From Phoronis australis (lineage: Eukaryota; Phoronida; Phoronidae): 64,000 nt of DNA. Shown here in pieces: positions 48,641 through 61,130 of the stretch. Positions within the stretch are counted from its first letter, which is position 1, and each line of letters opens with the position of its first letter. Position numbers and translations under genes: made by a program. The DNA lies in contig NMRA01000217.1 in NCBI GenBank assembly GCA_002633005.1, positions 124,001-188,000 of the forward strand, in the 5' to 3' direction. The notes beneath the pieces are model-generated. The model saw nothing but the letters and a program-made list of their open reading frames with translations, ran no database searches and was not told where the DNA came from.

Positions 48641-50291
48641 AAAACATTTGTATCTTACCAGTCGAATTTTCCAGGTTCCAAAAGACACTGCGCTTGGGTG
48701 ACAGTCTCTTGCCGTATCCTCAGAAAACTATTGCGTCTGCTCGACAGTCGGGGTGTCTCGGTTAATCAAATATATTTTAGTTTGAAAATGAGCTTTAGTC
48801 AGGTCCTACACCTATAATTTTGGCCATTCCTTTGTGTAATTGTAATTAAATTTTGCAATTTGGGGCATTCGTGCATTATACTGTGGCGGCATATTGTGAT
48901 ACTGTCAGCTGGTCACTGAATAGCGCTATTGTACGACGATTAATATCTCTTTTACAGTGTTTTATTTTGGTGCAAAGTTACGCAAAGGTGTGTTGATAAG
49001 AACAGTTGAGGTAAAACCAAATCTCATAATCCCATATCAAGCCTGCAGACATGTCCTCTATAAGCGACAGTGTTTCGGTGTCAAAATATCAAAACGCAAT
49101 AAACTATTTAATTACCCGCTCTCTAATGTCACTAAACATGTTTTGATAACCATCTGTATGAAATAAAACAGCCGACCGCGCATGCTCATGCGTGTTAAAC
49201 GGCAGTGTAGCGGTGTCATAATATTGCCGTTTGTATTAAAATCTAATAAAGCATATTTATCGACGATTCATGTCACTTTTCCACTACTTAGCTTATCAAT
49301 GCTATGTTTGTGTTGGAGTGACTCACTCGCGGCAGCTCAAGTTCCACAACACAATACAAACAGTCAAGTGTCAGTGTTATTGTTAAAGGGGTATAACATT
49401 TTATGACTATTGTTCTCTATTTTATTAGGTTACATTACATTTCTCACAGGTTGAGCTTTGACAATGAGAGGGTTTACGCATTTTGCGCCTTTTCTTCCAT
49501 TTCCTAGTAGTGGCCAATGTCGTTAGCTCGTGATGTGAAATATACGGGTTGCGCTCACGTCTAGTTAAAGAATTCCGAATGATGCGAGAAACGCCGTGTG
49601 AAAAGTAATCGGCGACTTTGACACTACGGGTTTTGACACTTTTATGAACCCTTGAAGCAGATAACACTGAGATACACTTCGAATGTACGTTTACTTTAAT
49701 GCGTTTTAAAAACACTATTTCCTTTACTTGTACGCGCAGATGAAGAATCAGTCTCTGGTCGTAACATTTTCGTAAATTACAGTCCTGCGTTTACTTGCGT
49801 TTTACGGCAATTCATTAAAAGGGTTCGAAGTTCAATCCGTTCATCTCCAGCGTTTGTCATTTCAGTATAGCAATTTATAATAACTAATGTGCGGTAAAAC
49901 AGTACTTAAACAAAATCTTGTATTAATTGCAAGCTATTCAATCAAAATTTACATTCTTTTCTCATGAGACCGGCATCACTTGTATCTGACCTCAAGATTC
50001 TTATTCCGATTTTGGTTGCCCAGCATTCCTTCATAAAATCATGGTTTTTGATTTAGATCACTTACCGTTTTGAAATTAGTGTTAGAACTTTTCCTTTGTT
50101 AAATTAGACGAAATTTCTAGGCTAGGAAAGAACTGGCAATTGGCCGTTATATTGCGTAAGACATTGCTCTACACATTGTCTCCTCTAAAAAAGGTCACTT
50201 TATGCACCGAGCATTGTCTCAAGGAATCACGAACTGTCACCTTTTCCAAGCTTACAAACCACTTTTTAATTAGAAACATAAGTGAAGATCA
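48641..50291. other. Non-coding, nothing recognised
   Basis: AT-rich, short chance frames only, no splice-flanked coding pattern seen. Confidence 0.4.
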
Positions 50292-50512
50292 GGGGCCCGT
50301 TCCAGCTAAACTGGCTAAGCTAAGACAAATCTTAAATTTTAGTAAATTTTAACATAAAAGTTAAATTTTGTTTCAAAACCAATTGAAGAAAGAGATCTTA
50401 AGTTTGACTTAAGTGTTTGACATAATTTTGTCTAACCTACCGAATGTGGAAGTTTTAAATTCTTAAACTTAAGTAAAAAAATATTATAAGTCAGTTTCTT
50501 GGAACAGGCCCC
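50292..50512. mobile_element. Foldback MITE with GGGGCC(C/T)GTTCCA ends
   Basis: The left end GGGGCCCGTTCCAGCTAAAC and the reverse complement of the right end (GGGGCCTGTTCCAAGAAAC) match at about 22 of the first 27 positions. The 221-bp element is AT-rich inside, with internal inverted TTAAGTTTGACTTAA-type sequence. It has no coding capacity, and I see no definite target duplication. Confidence 0.75.
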
Positions 50513-53234
50513 AGTTCTACAACGGTACGTGGGCTGAAACTAAACGCAAGTAACCTCAAGTTTCTTTGATGAACGCTGGTCATTGGCAAAAAATTTAGAT
50601 CAGGTAAAACTGCACAAGATTGGAAAATGAGAACCCAACACTGTCGTGCAGTTGGTGCTTTATTACGGTACATCGGAGATGTGAGCATGCGCAGAAGGTT
50701 GTTCCGTTCCTTAGTTTGGTATAGTTAGAGCGTGCAGTCCCGTGTGCCTGTCACTCAAGTTGTTGTGGGGATTTTGGATTGTGTTGAGAGGTACCTGTTG
50801 CTGAAACCTGGTCAAGTGTCAGACTGACTAATCACTCTCATCTGTAACCTTGAAAGTTCAGCACTAATAAAAGTGATTTTCTGATTAATTAATGTTTATT
50901 CGTAATTCTATCTGCACTTTTGATGACGAAATCGAGCGCACCTGTGCGAACTGCGTTGTGCTTCGGACGCAATAAAAATCTCGTCAGATTTCACCAAATG
51001 TTCCTTTTTACGTTTTTAGTAAATGTGTTCCATACATCAAACTATACGCGAAGTGTCTCTGTGAGCATAATTGAAACGATCACGCTTTCCCACACAGGCC
51101 TGTGAAGATTGTTAAATTAATATCTAAAGTTTCGAGTGCAACGAGATTATATTCTTTATTTCTTTTTGCTTTAAACAAGACGTAATTTATTTTGAATGCT
51201 CACTTTGATTCCAGATACGTATCGGCAAGACAAAAAGAATTGACTTATCTCAGACTATTAATGTGTCAATTAGAAGTAAATGCGTTATCATCCCCACAAA
51301 TTAAAGTCGTCACTCGTCTGGTAGCTCTCATCAACAATATCCTTTCCGCTCGCGGCAAGATGAAACGCAAATTTCCTTTGATCGTAATTATGTGTAAATA
51401 CTACTAGAACCAGCTCGAGTTTTTTCGGAGTTAATCCGTCGGAAAGAAATCTGTGTTATGACCACTGTTTATTCGTGTTGTCCCGCCATTATCTCAGGTA
51501 GCAATCTCACTCAGCATAACACGCTAGACTAAAGGCACCGAAAAGAGCCGACAAAAGGTAACGTTAAACAAATTACCTCTGTCATCAATCCACATTTTCT
51601 GCTCACTTGAAAAGCATCCCGTCGTCATGAAATGGGGATATGTAAACAGCGAATTAGTGGACCGAGTATCTACCTTTTCATTTGTGGTTGCACTCATGAA
51701 GGGGCGTCTCGCTGGGGAATTCTCACTTCAGAGGTAACGCCGTTGGTCGGCGCCGCAAACGAGTCACGTAACTGGTGAAATCCTGAATCGCTCACGAAAT
51801 AATGTTTATTCGTATTAAAGATGCCGCCAGTGCTCTTAAGGGCACAATATCGCTCCCCTGGCGCGTTAATAGCGTCGCACTTTAATTTACATCATTAAAT
51901 CCCAACTCAGCTCACTCCAATGCAAACGAAGAAATGCTTTGGTATCTTTTCGGTGCCTTTAGTCTACGGTACTGAAACTACCACCTAAGAAAATAACTGG
52001 ACAATAGAGTGGGACCGTAAAACATTTTCCTTTCTGGCGCGGTTTAACTAAGACGAAAAAATATAGCAATTCTGGTAGTATGCACACATAATCAATGCGA
52101 TATAACGAAAGCTGCAATATCCTACTTGATGGTTTGCATGGTATCCGAAAGACAATGTTACTGTACATGTAGGTCACACGTCGTTCAATATGCATTGCTA
52201 CCTTTTAAAAATTATTTCTTTAAAAATCCCGTAGTATCATCACTTCACGTCCCTCTTCCATAAAAAGCGTGCGCAAATGATTGTCTAAACCAACACGTGA
52301 TCATCGCTCGTTATAATTCACGTGAGAAAAAAGTCCACGTGTTACGAATTTTGCCAGGTTTATTCGTCGACCTGTCCAGCTGTGATGACGTGTGTTTACT
52401 CCCCCGATTAGAAACCGGTGAAACCGTAGCACTACAGAAAACTATCGACTGCATCCCATGTCTGCTAGTGTTTTTAATTAGTGTCGCCCGCTGACTCCAA
52501 TTAGTGGTTTTTCGAGGCTACAATGTCAGTGGTCGGGTTTATGCAAAAAATAAACTGGATTAAATGTGTTATTGGACCGGTGTGTCTTTCCACCATTAAT
52601 CTTCGTTAGCAAGATGTCTTGAACATTATCACCGACTCACTTACAGTAGGTCCTGTGCCAGTTCCAACTGTATAGGTCATGTGAGAACTTGGATTTGATT
52701 GCAGGTAATTACGACATGTATGCGTACTCGTCATCAGCGCGTATTAATGTAAAGCAAAATTAAACCAGTGCTTTCTGTCAAAAAACAACCGCTTTGGTTT
52801 AGGCCACTTGCCGTAATGAAATTGGTCTCAAATTGTTTCTTAGTGAGTCAAATTAGAGGTGATGTCAGGACTTGAAAAAAGTACTGAAAGTTTGTTACTG
52901 CTTGACACAAAGCTCGTAAAGTTTTAGGTCACGGCGTAAATCAAAATTTGACAGATAGCAAGTGGGTTTGCTAACCGTTAAGTTAGTTCTGCACGTATCA
53001 GCGAGGATGTCGGAGGTTTACAAAAACGGAATCTATGGTAAATGCAAATCTGTTTTGCTGATTTGAAGCATGACAGGAATATCACCCCGTGGTCGGACTT
53101 GATGTTAAAACAATTATTTCAAAAATATAATTAAAGCATGGAGCTGCGATGCCTCGTTGAGAGACCCGCTGCAAAGAAGGAATTACTTTAAAGCTAAAAA
53201 GCTGTTTAAAATTGCTGTCTTGACATTGTACTTA
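50513..53234. other. Non-coding, nothing recognised
   Basis: Only short chance frames on both strands. Confidence 0.4.
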
Positions 53235-53530
53235 AGTCGCATTTCGCCCTGTTTATCTGACTAAAAACGAAAATTGAATTAACTCTTCTTCCCTCCTTAA
53301 CCGGTCTTGAAATATTCCTTACCGTGATAGGATTCCATTTCTGTTACTTACAGGAACAGCGACTCATCGGCAACTCAAGACAGAAAGCCTTTGAGATTTT
53401 ATATGGGTTGGTCAACCCTAACCCTTAAGTTGCGAATTTGAAAATGGCGCACGCACGTATTACTTGGGACTTTGGTTGGTAAAGGAATTCTAAAATGATC
53501 TATGTATTGTGAGACCGATTTTACAAGAGT
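53235..53530. repeat. Dispersed repeat, copy 2
   Basis: This matches 34353-34640 in the same orientation: GCATTTCGCCCTGTTTA, AAAAACGAAAA.(C/T)GAATTA, TTCCTTACCGTGATA, then GTGAGACCGATTTTAC. The copies are old (many substitutions). Confidence 0.72.
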
Positions 53531-55647
53531 GACAGTCCCAATTCGATTTTCATTTTCTGCTATTAAACATGGCAAAACACAGATTTAAATTTCACGTGGT
53601 AAAAAGTAAACAAGCTGCCGCGAATGTCCAGGAATTGCCGTAAAATTGCAGGCCTATTGTTCTGTACATGCTCTAGGATTGCTTCTCAAGACAGTCACTT
53701 GGGCTGGCTGCAACGACACGGCAAATACAGTTATTCGATCTAACTAATATGAAACCAAATAAAATTTAAAATTATTCGCACAAAAATGACACTTGTTTAG
53801 ATTACTTTAAAAAAATAGGTCTCAAATATCGGATGATTTCTGTGTACACTTGCACTGTTTAACCGAGTGGCGTCCGTCCACGCATGCGCAATCTCTGTTT
53901 ACACACCTTCGACCCGACAAAGCCCAGTGGCGAGGTTCCAGGAAATCTATGGGTCAGTTTCCCTGAACCGTTTCGAATTAATCTTATAACCATAGACCCT
54001 GAACTATTGCCCGCGCCTACCAGTCATTTGGTAATGATATCTCAAGCGCAATATTGTCACAGCCGTCGTTTAACCGAATGTATAAAAAACAAACGCGACA
54101 AAATCACGTTGCGTGTGATAAACTAATGGTGGCGATTGATACTTGTCTTTTTATGTGGAACAGAACACAAGAAGCAGTGGCACGATTTATTAGCGAATGT
54201 AGTTTTATGAAAAGGAAAATGAATCTAATTAGTGTGGTACCGCAACGGCCTTTGTTTGCTTATTTATTGTGGTTCATAAAAACCCTTGCTTGGCTCGGCT
54301 TCAAACAGGGCAACACACCGCATATTTCTATAAAAAGCTTTCAACTGAGAAAAAATATCGCTAGTGTTGTTCTTAGTAGATTTCACAACACTGCACTATT
54401 GTTTGTCTGTTTAGGGAACTCATTACTGATCAAACGCACGGTATGTACTCTCCAACATTGGCACGCTTATGATTGTACTCGTCTTCTGTGGGGTTTCCCG
54501 CGTCTCTAAGATGTGACTCACCTTTAGTCAAAAGCACACGAGTATATACGGCAAGAGCAAATAAACACTTGCGTCTCTATAAAATCAGAACTATTATCAG
54601 GACGGTTAAGACACATTTTTCTGACATGCAATCCAAACATGCTGATAAATATTGTGCTACGACTAAATTTGAATGAGGTATTTCTACTTTGATCAGTATT
54701 TCGCATAGCTGTCGTTCCTCGCGATTTTTGCAATGTTCCTGTTCTTACTGACACATTCCTCGGAGGCCAGAGGTCACCGCGACACTAACGACACCTATTA
54801 ATGGTGACGTAACTCTTACATGAGTCATAATTCTCGCTTTTCTGGGGGTTTATATTTGCGGTTTTTGAAGAAAGCCTGCACAAAGTGTGTGAAAGGTAGT
54901 GCACCAGACAGCCACTGAAGCTGATCTCGAGGACAAGTGCCGGTGTTGTTACGATAGGAAAGATAATTCAAGCATTGCCAGAGGGCAAGAGCACATGCGG
55001 TAGGTAGCTTCATTTAACGTTTCTGAATGACCAACCATCATCAACTGCCTCTTTTTGTTTCTGAAAACAGACCACACACGCATTCTGTCAAAGAACAGAT
55101 GTCTTGGTAATGTTACTTCTTATCTCTAATCAAATTTCAGAGCTTTTCACAAATGAGCGCGTCGATTTACCTGAAGTGCACGTGCAAAATCACGATTGTG
55201 AAGAGACATCGAAGGTTAGCGCATGTAACGGGTAGTCTTAATTTAAAAACTTTTACTATCCGTTAAATACAATTGCAAAGAAATACGTTGCATAGAAAAA
55301 TAGTCTGAATAACGTTGATAAGGAATTGTATGACTTAGGAAGACAATTTTGATTAGAAATAATACATATTTTTCTGAAACCATGACAAGTTTGGCACTGT
55401 AAAAAGTACCTTGAACATGTATGTTGGAATACGTGATAAAACAATCGTACATGCACCTTTGAATTGCAGTTCTGGTTTTTGTAAGTGTGCGTTTCTTGTA
55501 AAACCGGTCACAAGAGGCATGATAGCTTACCGCAAAAACGCGAAACGTCATTGAATGTTTCGATTACATTTTGTCGTCTTGGAGATGATGTCTTATCGTT
55601 ACTTAAGCATTGTGTAAAAGTACTATGACATAAAGATGTCTACATCT
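53531..55647. other. Non-coding, nothing recognised
   Basis: A 151-codon open frame near 54054-54509 lacks an ATG at its start and has no known motif; I do not call it. Confidence 0.4.
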
Positions 55648-56703
55648 GGCCTTATTCTGTTTGCATAGTATAAGAACCAAAGGCCCTTGTGACGTTCGAA
55701 ATAATGTACTCGTTGATTTCATAAAATTACAAATTCGTTGCAGGTAAACCTACCTACCGTTTCGTGAACGCATTTTCACCACAGCCCAACTTGACTTTGA
55801 AAACGTGGATGTTACGGGCTAGAAAAGTGATTTTCTGATATCAGCCTCAGCTCCGAATCGAACCCGCAACCCTGTTGTGCCGGTCGGATCTAAACCTGAC
55901 CCAATAAATGGCAGAGTACATGTAATCTAAACGTAGTTAACTGAGAAAATCACCGGCCATGATTTCAGGGAATGTCTGGTAGAGGAGAATTGTCGATAAA
56001 ATCACAAAATACAAAATAATTTGTTATTCCATAGATCTAGTCAAAGCTGATAACGACAAAAAGTCTATCCCATTCAACAACAATCTTGATAATGCCTTCC
56101 GAACCTCAAAATCTTTGGGAACTGAGATGAACATAGACCAAAGAAGCTTTCAAATTCATNGGCCTTATTCTGTTTGCATAGTATAAGAACCAAAGGCCCT
56201 TGTGACGTTCGAAAGAATGTACTCGTTGATTTCATAAAATTACAAATTCGTTACAGGTAAACCTACCTACCGTTTCGTGAACGCATTTACACCACAGCCC
56301 AACCGTGCATATTTTGTTCTTGTTTGATGTCGATTTGACTTTGAAAATGTGGATGTTATGGGCTAGAAAAGTGATTTTCTGATATCAGCCTCAGCTCCGA
56401 ATCGAACCCGCAACCTTGTTGTGCCGGTCGGATCTAAACCTGACCCAATAAATGGCAGAGTACATGTAATCTAAACGTAGTTAACTGAGAAAATCACCGG
56501 CCATGATTTCAGGAAATGTCTGGTAGAGGAGAATTGTCGATAAAATCACAAAATACAAAATAATTTGTTATTCCATAGATCTAGTCAAAGCTGATAACGA
56601 CAAAAAGTCTATCCCATTCAACAACAATCTTGATAATGCCTTCCGAACCTCAAAATCTTTGGGAACTGAGATGAACATAGACCAAAGAAGCTTTCAAATT
56701 CAT
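55648..56703. repeat. 512/543-bp direct duplication joined by a single N (probable haplotype duplication)
   Basis: 55648-56159 and 56161-56703 align end to end around the single N at 56160. They differ by about seven substitutions and one 31-bp insertion in the second copy (after ACCACAGCCCAAC, near 56304-56335). The structure is the same as the 46920-48640 case. Confidence 0.92.
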
Positions 56704-59700
56704 CCGCACCTGGTATATCTCTTATCGTGTTGCATAAAATTCCAAGATCTCTATTGTGGCCTCAAGTGATTAGCTGTGCATAGTCTTTTTATTTTACTGA
56801 TATTCGTGGGCAATAAACAAAAATATTTGTTCTAAACAAATGTAAACACGACATTGATTAATCGCATTATGGCCGTTTCACAAGGATATTTTAATAAACC
56901 TTGGCACAATACTATATGTAAGGTAGGCTCTCTCGCACTTGAATACGCGAGTTAAACACCTGCTCTGACCGAGCAATGTGCCCAGGCACACCTGTGTTCG
57001 TCCCACCTTAATAGCTAACGATACGCCTGTTTGTATCACATCTTATCGGTAACAATTTGCGAAGTGTTATGACTGGTGACCGCGGTTGACTATCAGTTAT
57101 ACAATGATTACAACCTCGGCTGTTGATGCCTGTTAATACCAGTGCGAAGTTTTTGGAAGGCTGTCCTTAGGTAGGATTTCTCATATTATTTCGCTTTATC
57201 CTGCTAAATGATGCAGTTAAAACTATGCACATGTTCAACTACCTAATTACTTTAATTCGGAGAGTAATAAACACCTGTAGCTAACCGTTTGTACTATGGG
57301 CTTAGTGGTGTAGTACAAGACAAAATAGTGTAGGGACCCTGAATATGAAGAAGAACTAAAATTTGTAAATACGATTACCTTATACTGTAACAAGAAGATA
57401 CAAAATATAACCTTAAATTTACTTAAATTTAGTCAAAAGTATGGTGAAAAATAAAATTTTACAGAGTGGAACCTTCCCTGGCAATGAAAAAGCGAGGAAA
57501 CGCCGTCCCCCGCGCCCCCCTTTGATGTAACCTTATACTGGGAAATTTTTGCCTCCAGGACGACAATTTGACATCTTTAATCACTAAAATGTGAATTCGT
57601 GTTGCCGTTCTCTTGGCGCATCTAAGATATCGCAAGGGGCCCAACCCTCATTTCGCAACTTCGGAAGGAAAAGTGCTCGCGTATCCCATCTCCCCTTGTG
57701 TCGAGTGTACTGTTAAAGAAATGTCCATCAGTGCAACTGGATAATAGAATTGTATAGCGCCTTTTTGATCAGTCAGACATTCTGTGTGTATCTTATTATT
57801 TTAAAAAATATAAGGATGAGACCACGTGTTTCATTTGATGGGTTTTAACAACTTTTACACAAACCGCTATCAATGTTAGCTATTTTGATTATGGTATAGT
57901 AAATGTCTATTGTTTGCTAATGATGATTGCAGTAAATAAAATTTTCAACTCCATTCTGACTAGATGTTCTCCAATGTCCTGGCAGCGTTTCTCTTTGTCG
58001 TGACAGCATGTTTTGGAAAACAAATTGCACACATTCCTTTGGTTTGTTTTCAAAACAGAGCGGACAAAAAGCTGTTGTCGATAGTATTATATAACAACAT
58101 TCCTGAATTAAAAATCTATGCTCATAAAATTATGCAAATTAAAGGCCAGTGTAACGTACATTCCAACGAGTAATAATCGACCACTTTGTCGAACCTCTCA
58201 AAAGTCATTGAGGTGACACTTCAGTGGTCATTACGTGAAAACAACTATTCAGCGAGACACAAAACACGCGGTATCGGACTCAGGTATGTTAAGATGATTC
58301 ATAACAGCTTTCTACGGCACCTGTGTTAATGCCTTGAAAGCTGATCCGGTGGACAAGTGATAACAATTGGCGCACGCTATAAAGGCTAACAATCACTTGG
58401 CCTACAAGTAATTGTGTTCATCGTGTTTACAATACTTTTTGTATAATGTACCTTTTGCCCTCATTTAGTAGTATTCGGTAAAACCTGGACAGGTGCCAAA
58501 GAAGAAGGTATCGGTTGTCGCTAATCGAAACCGATTACTAATAGTCTACTTATCTCAACTTATCAAGGGAATTCTGACCAAGTCATTTTGGTGACGAAAA
58601 TCGTCTTTTAAAATCTTAAGAATGACTTGTATCTCATGTGTAAAGGATTGGGCATTACATGGAATATGGTGAATTTTCAAGTTTAGGAGGTGGAAACGAT
58701 TCCTTGGCCGCGCATCATCTAAACAAATTCCAGCCAGCTTCGTTCCCCTAAACACCAGTTGGGGACCGGCAAGCAATGGAAATTTCCCACAGGTTTGGTG
58801 TCCGACACTGCTGTTGGGCAAGGGGGCCTTAGCTGGAATGTGGAGATGCGGACATGGAATCGTTTCCACTCCTTGAACATTCACGGACCATGGTCCATAT
58901 CGAGCTCTTGCAGCAGAGGCTCCCTCTTGCGTTCTTATTAGTGATTAGAAAAACGTGAACAATGATCTATGACTCATGTCACGACACCATTGTACTCAGT
59001 GAACTCCTGACCTAATAAACGTGCACCACTCGAAAGTGGTGTATTTTTTCAAGGAAACCGTTATCTGAAATTGTAGAGGTCTATGATACCACTCTAGCTT
59101 GACACAGTTTGTGGCATTGTGAGTTATCTTACAACACTCTCACACAGACATTAATATTTGAACGAACCGAATCTAGTCCAGGGACCAGGCATAAATATAT
59201 GTATTTAAGTGTAAACGTGTTTTTAACCTCTTTATTTTGGGTCCTATTTTCATGTACTACACCAAAAGCTGTTTTCGTCTCGGCTCTCAATGTCCTCACA
59301 CTGTCGATTCTTTGCAATAAACTTTACACCCTGTGAGTCCGCATAGGTGGCTTATTTACATGTAAGCCTATAGATACATATATGTGCAACCCACGGAGAG
59401 ACTTTTTCTCTAATTACTATTTACACGCGTCACGACGAACACTTGTTTAACGGGATATGAAATATGAGTCTACAATTTTGATTTCTTATTAAAATAGCTC
59501 AATGGTTAGCCACACAAGATTCTGTATCTGTAACCAATTAAAATTTTCCCACATGAACGATCATGTACATGACTAAGTGTAGAAACCGCGATTTGATTAC
59601 ATATGCTTCAAGTTTGTAATAAAACTAGCAGCTCAAATTGATCACACGTTTGAAATTTAATTGAATTCCTTTCTAATATTACTTCTGAAAAATAAACAAA

Positions 59701-60019
59701 AGTGGCCCAAACGAATAGCCGAGATTCACGTAAAACCGGTCAAATAGATATCGGTTGTCCCGACACTGTCTACAAGCCAATCACAGGTAAGCGATTTATC
59801 TACCTCGAAATATTTAGCTATTTGAATTATCGCTTTCCCAGTATCAACTTTTATTACAAACTGTGGACAAATGTTTGTTTACAGTTAACCTGGCCAGTCG
59901 TCCAGCAGCAGACGTGCTGCGGTGTGTTGGTTAAACATATTCATTGCGGGGGAGGGCAAATATTATTGTGTTCGAGTGACTGTTTTGTAATTACCGCGCG
60001 CTGATCGTCTGGCCAGTAA
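56704..60019. other. Non-coding stretch upstream of the ETS gene
   Basis: No exon recognised. It contains the inverted-repeat structure at 58685-58873. It probably holds 5' untranslated or regulatory sequence of the ETS gene, which is inference from position. Confidence 0.4.
58685..58873. repeat. Imperfect inverted repeat (hairpin-forming)
   Basis: The arm AGGAGGTGGAAACGATTCC (58685-58703) is answered by GGAATCGTTTCCACTCCT (58856-58873), giving a 14-bp perfect core. Weaker complementarity continues inward (CCGCGCATC with GATGCGG). It may be a decayed foldback element. Confidence 0.7.
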
Positions 60020-60044
60020 CCAATCGAGAGAAGATCGCATAAAA
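60020..60044 (+). promoter_or_regulatory. Candidate promoter elements of the ETS gene (CCAAT and CATAAAA)
   Basis: CCAAT (60020-60024) and a TATA-like CATAAAA (60038-60044) lie about 450 bp upstream of the exon at 60493. A possible 5' exon could end near 60150 at GAG|gtttgt. The sites are closer together than usual, so this is weak. Confidence 0.25.
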
Positions 60045-60492
60045 GCGTTGATGTCCCAGAATTGATTCATAACATTTTACAACCCGGCACACGTAACTTG
60101 GTAGTTTTACAGGGACTCATCTGTATTCTATCTGAGGGAGCTATTGTTATGAGGTTTGTCTGAGTTTTTATTTAATGTATGCAAGAGGATCCGAAAGTGC
60201 ATACGATTTAGGTTTAATGTTTCTAGAATTGCTGTTTTGTCGTATTTTTATCACCATTCACTGGAATTAAATCTCATGAGGCAATTTTGTGTTTAATGAC
60301 GGGGTTGAAAAGTGTTCGTAGAGGCAAACGGGAAATTTACCAGGACGTGAATGACTTGTTGCCGATATTTCATTTGGCGTCGGTGCTTTACTGTTGGTGT
60401 TAAAAGTCACAAATGTTCATAATCTTTACTTACAACGAACTTTCGACCAATGGTTATCATTCGATTTATTTTTCCACTGCTTTTCATTACAG

Positions 60493-61130
60493 AAACTTTC
60501 CGCTCCAAAAGTGAAGTCAACTGGCAAAAGTCGATAACGCTACCTCAAAATGATGAACGCTTATGACCTGCACGACTTGTCGGAATATTCCATGGATTTC
60601 CCGAACACGTTGGACTATACTTTCGAACCAATGAACAACAACAACAATTACTTCCCTAGAGTTGAGAAAAGGTCTCGCGATTCTGGATTCTTTGGATTCG
60701 GAGATGCAGCTGATACCGTGCATTCACAGATGGACCTGCCACCGAACCAGTGGTTCAGTGGTCCGAAAGCCGTTCCCGTAAGCCATTGTGGGGATTGCAA
60801 ACCTGAGGACTTGAGTTTTAATCAAGACGAAGACAGTTGGGCCTTGAATGATTTAGAACCGTCACTTTTCCCCGAACCTATGACTGTAAACACGCACGAT
60901 GCGGCTTTCAGGCGCCATTCAGCTCCTGTTGGCAGCTCGCAGACAACAGTGGGGCAGCTGTACCAAGAGCAGACTACGTATCCCACGCGACCGTACTCTC
61001 GCGACTCGCTGCTGGAATCCATGCCTTCACCGGCTTCTTCCGTTACCTCCTCCGTATACAGCTCGGAAAACTTACTAAGTTCTTGTGAGGATCTGCTGGT
61101 CGCGAGTCATGATGAACTGGAGGACGATAG
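60493..61130 (+). CDS. ETS gene first coding exon: N-terminal region
   Basis: Acceptor ttttcattacag ends at 60492, so 60493-60549 is 5' untranslated and a further upstream exon is expected. An in-frame TAA (60535-60537) just before ATG 60550 fixes the start. It encodes 193 residues with DLSEYSMDF near the N-terminus, an Asn run (29-33), RRHSAP at 121-126 (fits a 14-3-3 mode I site, inference), and a Ser-rich tail [16 protein letters not shown]. Donor GATAG|gtaagt, phase 2. Confidence 0.88.

Noticed and set aside
54054-54509. 151-codon open frame
   Set aside because: Begins at TTG, no motif, no splice context and no neighbouring exon.
55851-55875. GGGTTCGATTCGG (minus strand), like a tRNA B box; repeated in the second copy
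   Set aside because: No A box or cloverleaf fits at the proper distance, and the repeat is explained by the haplotype duplication. At most a decayed tRNA-derived SINE.
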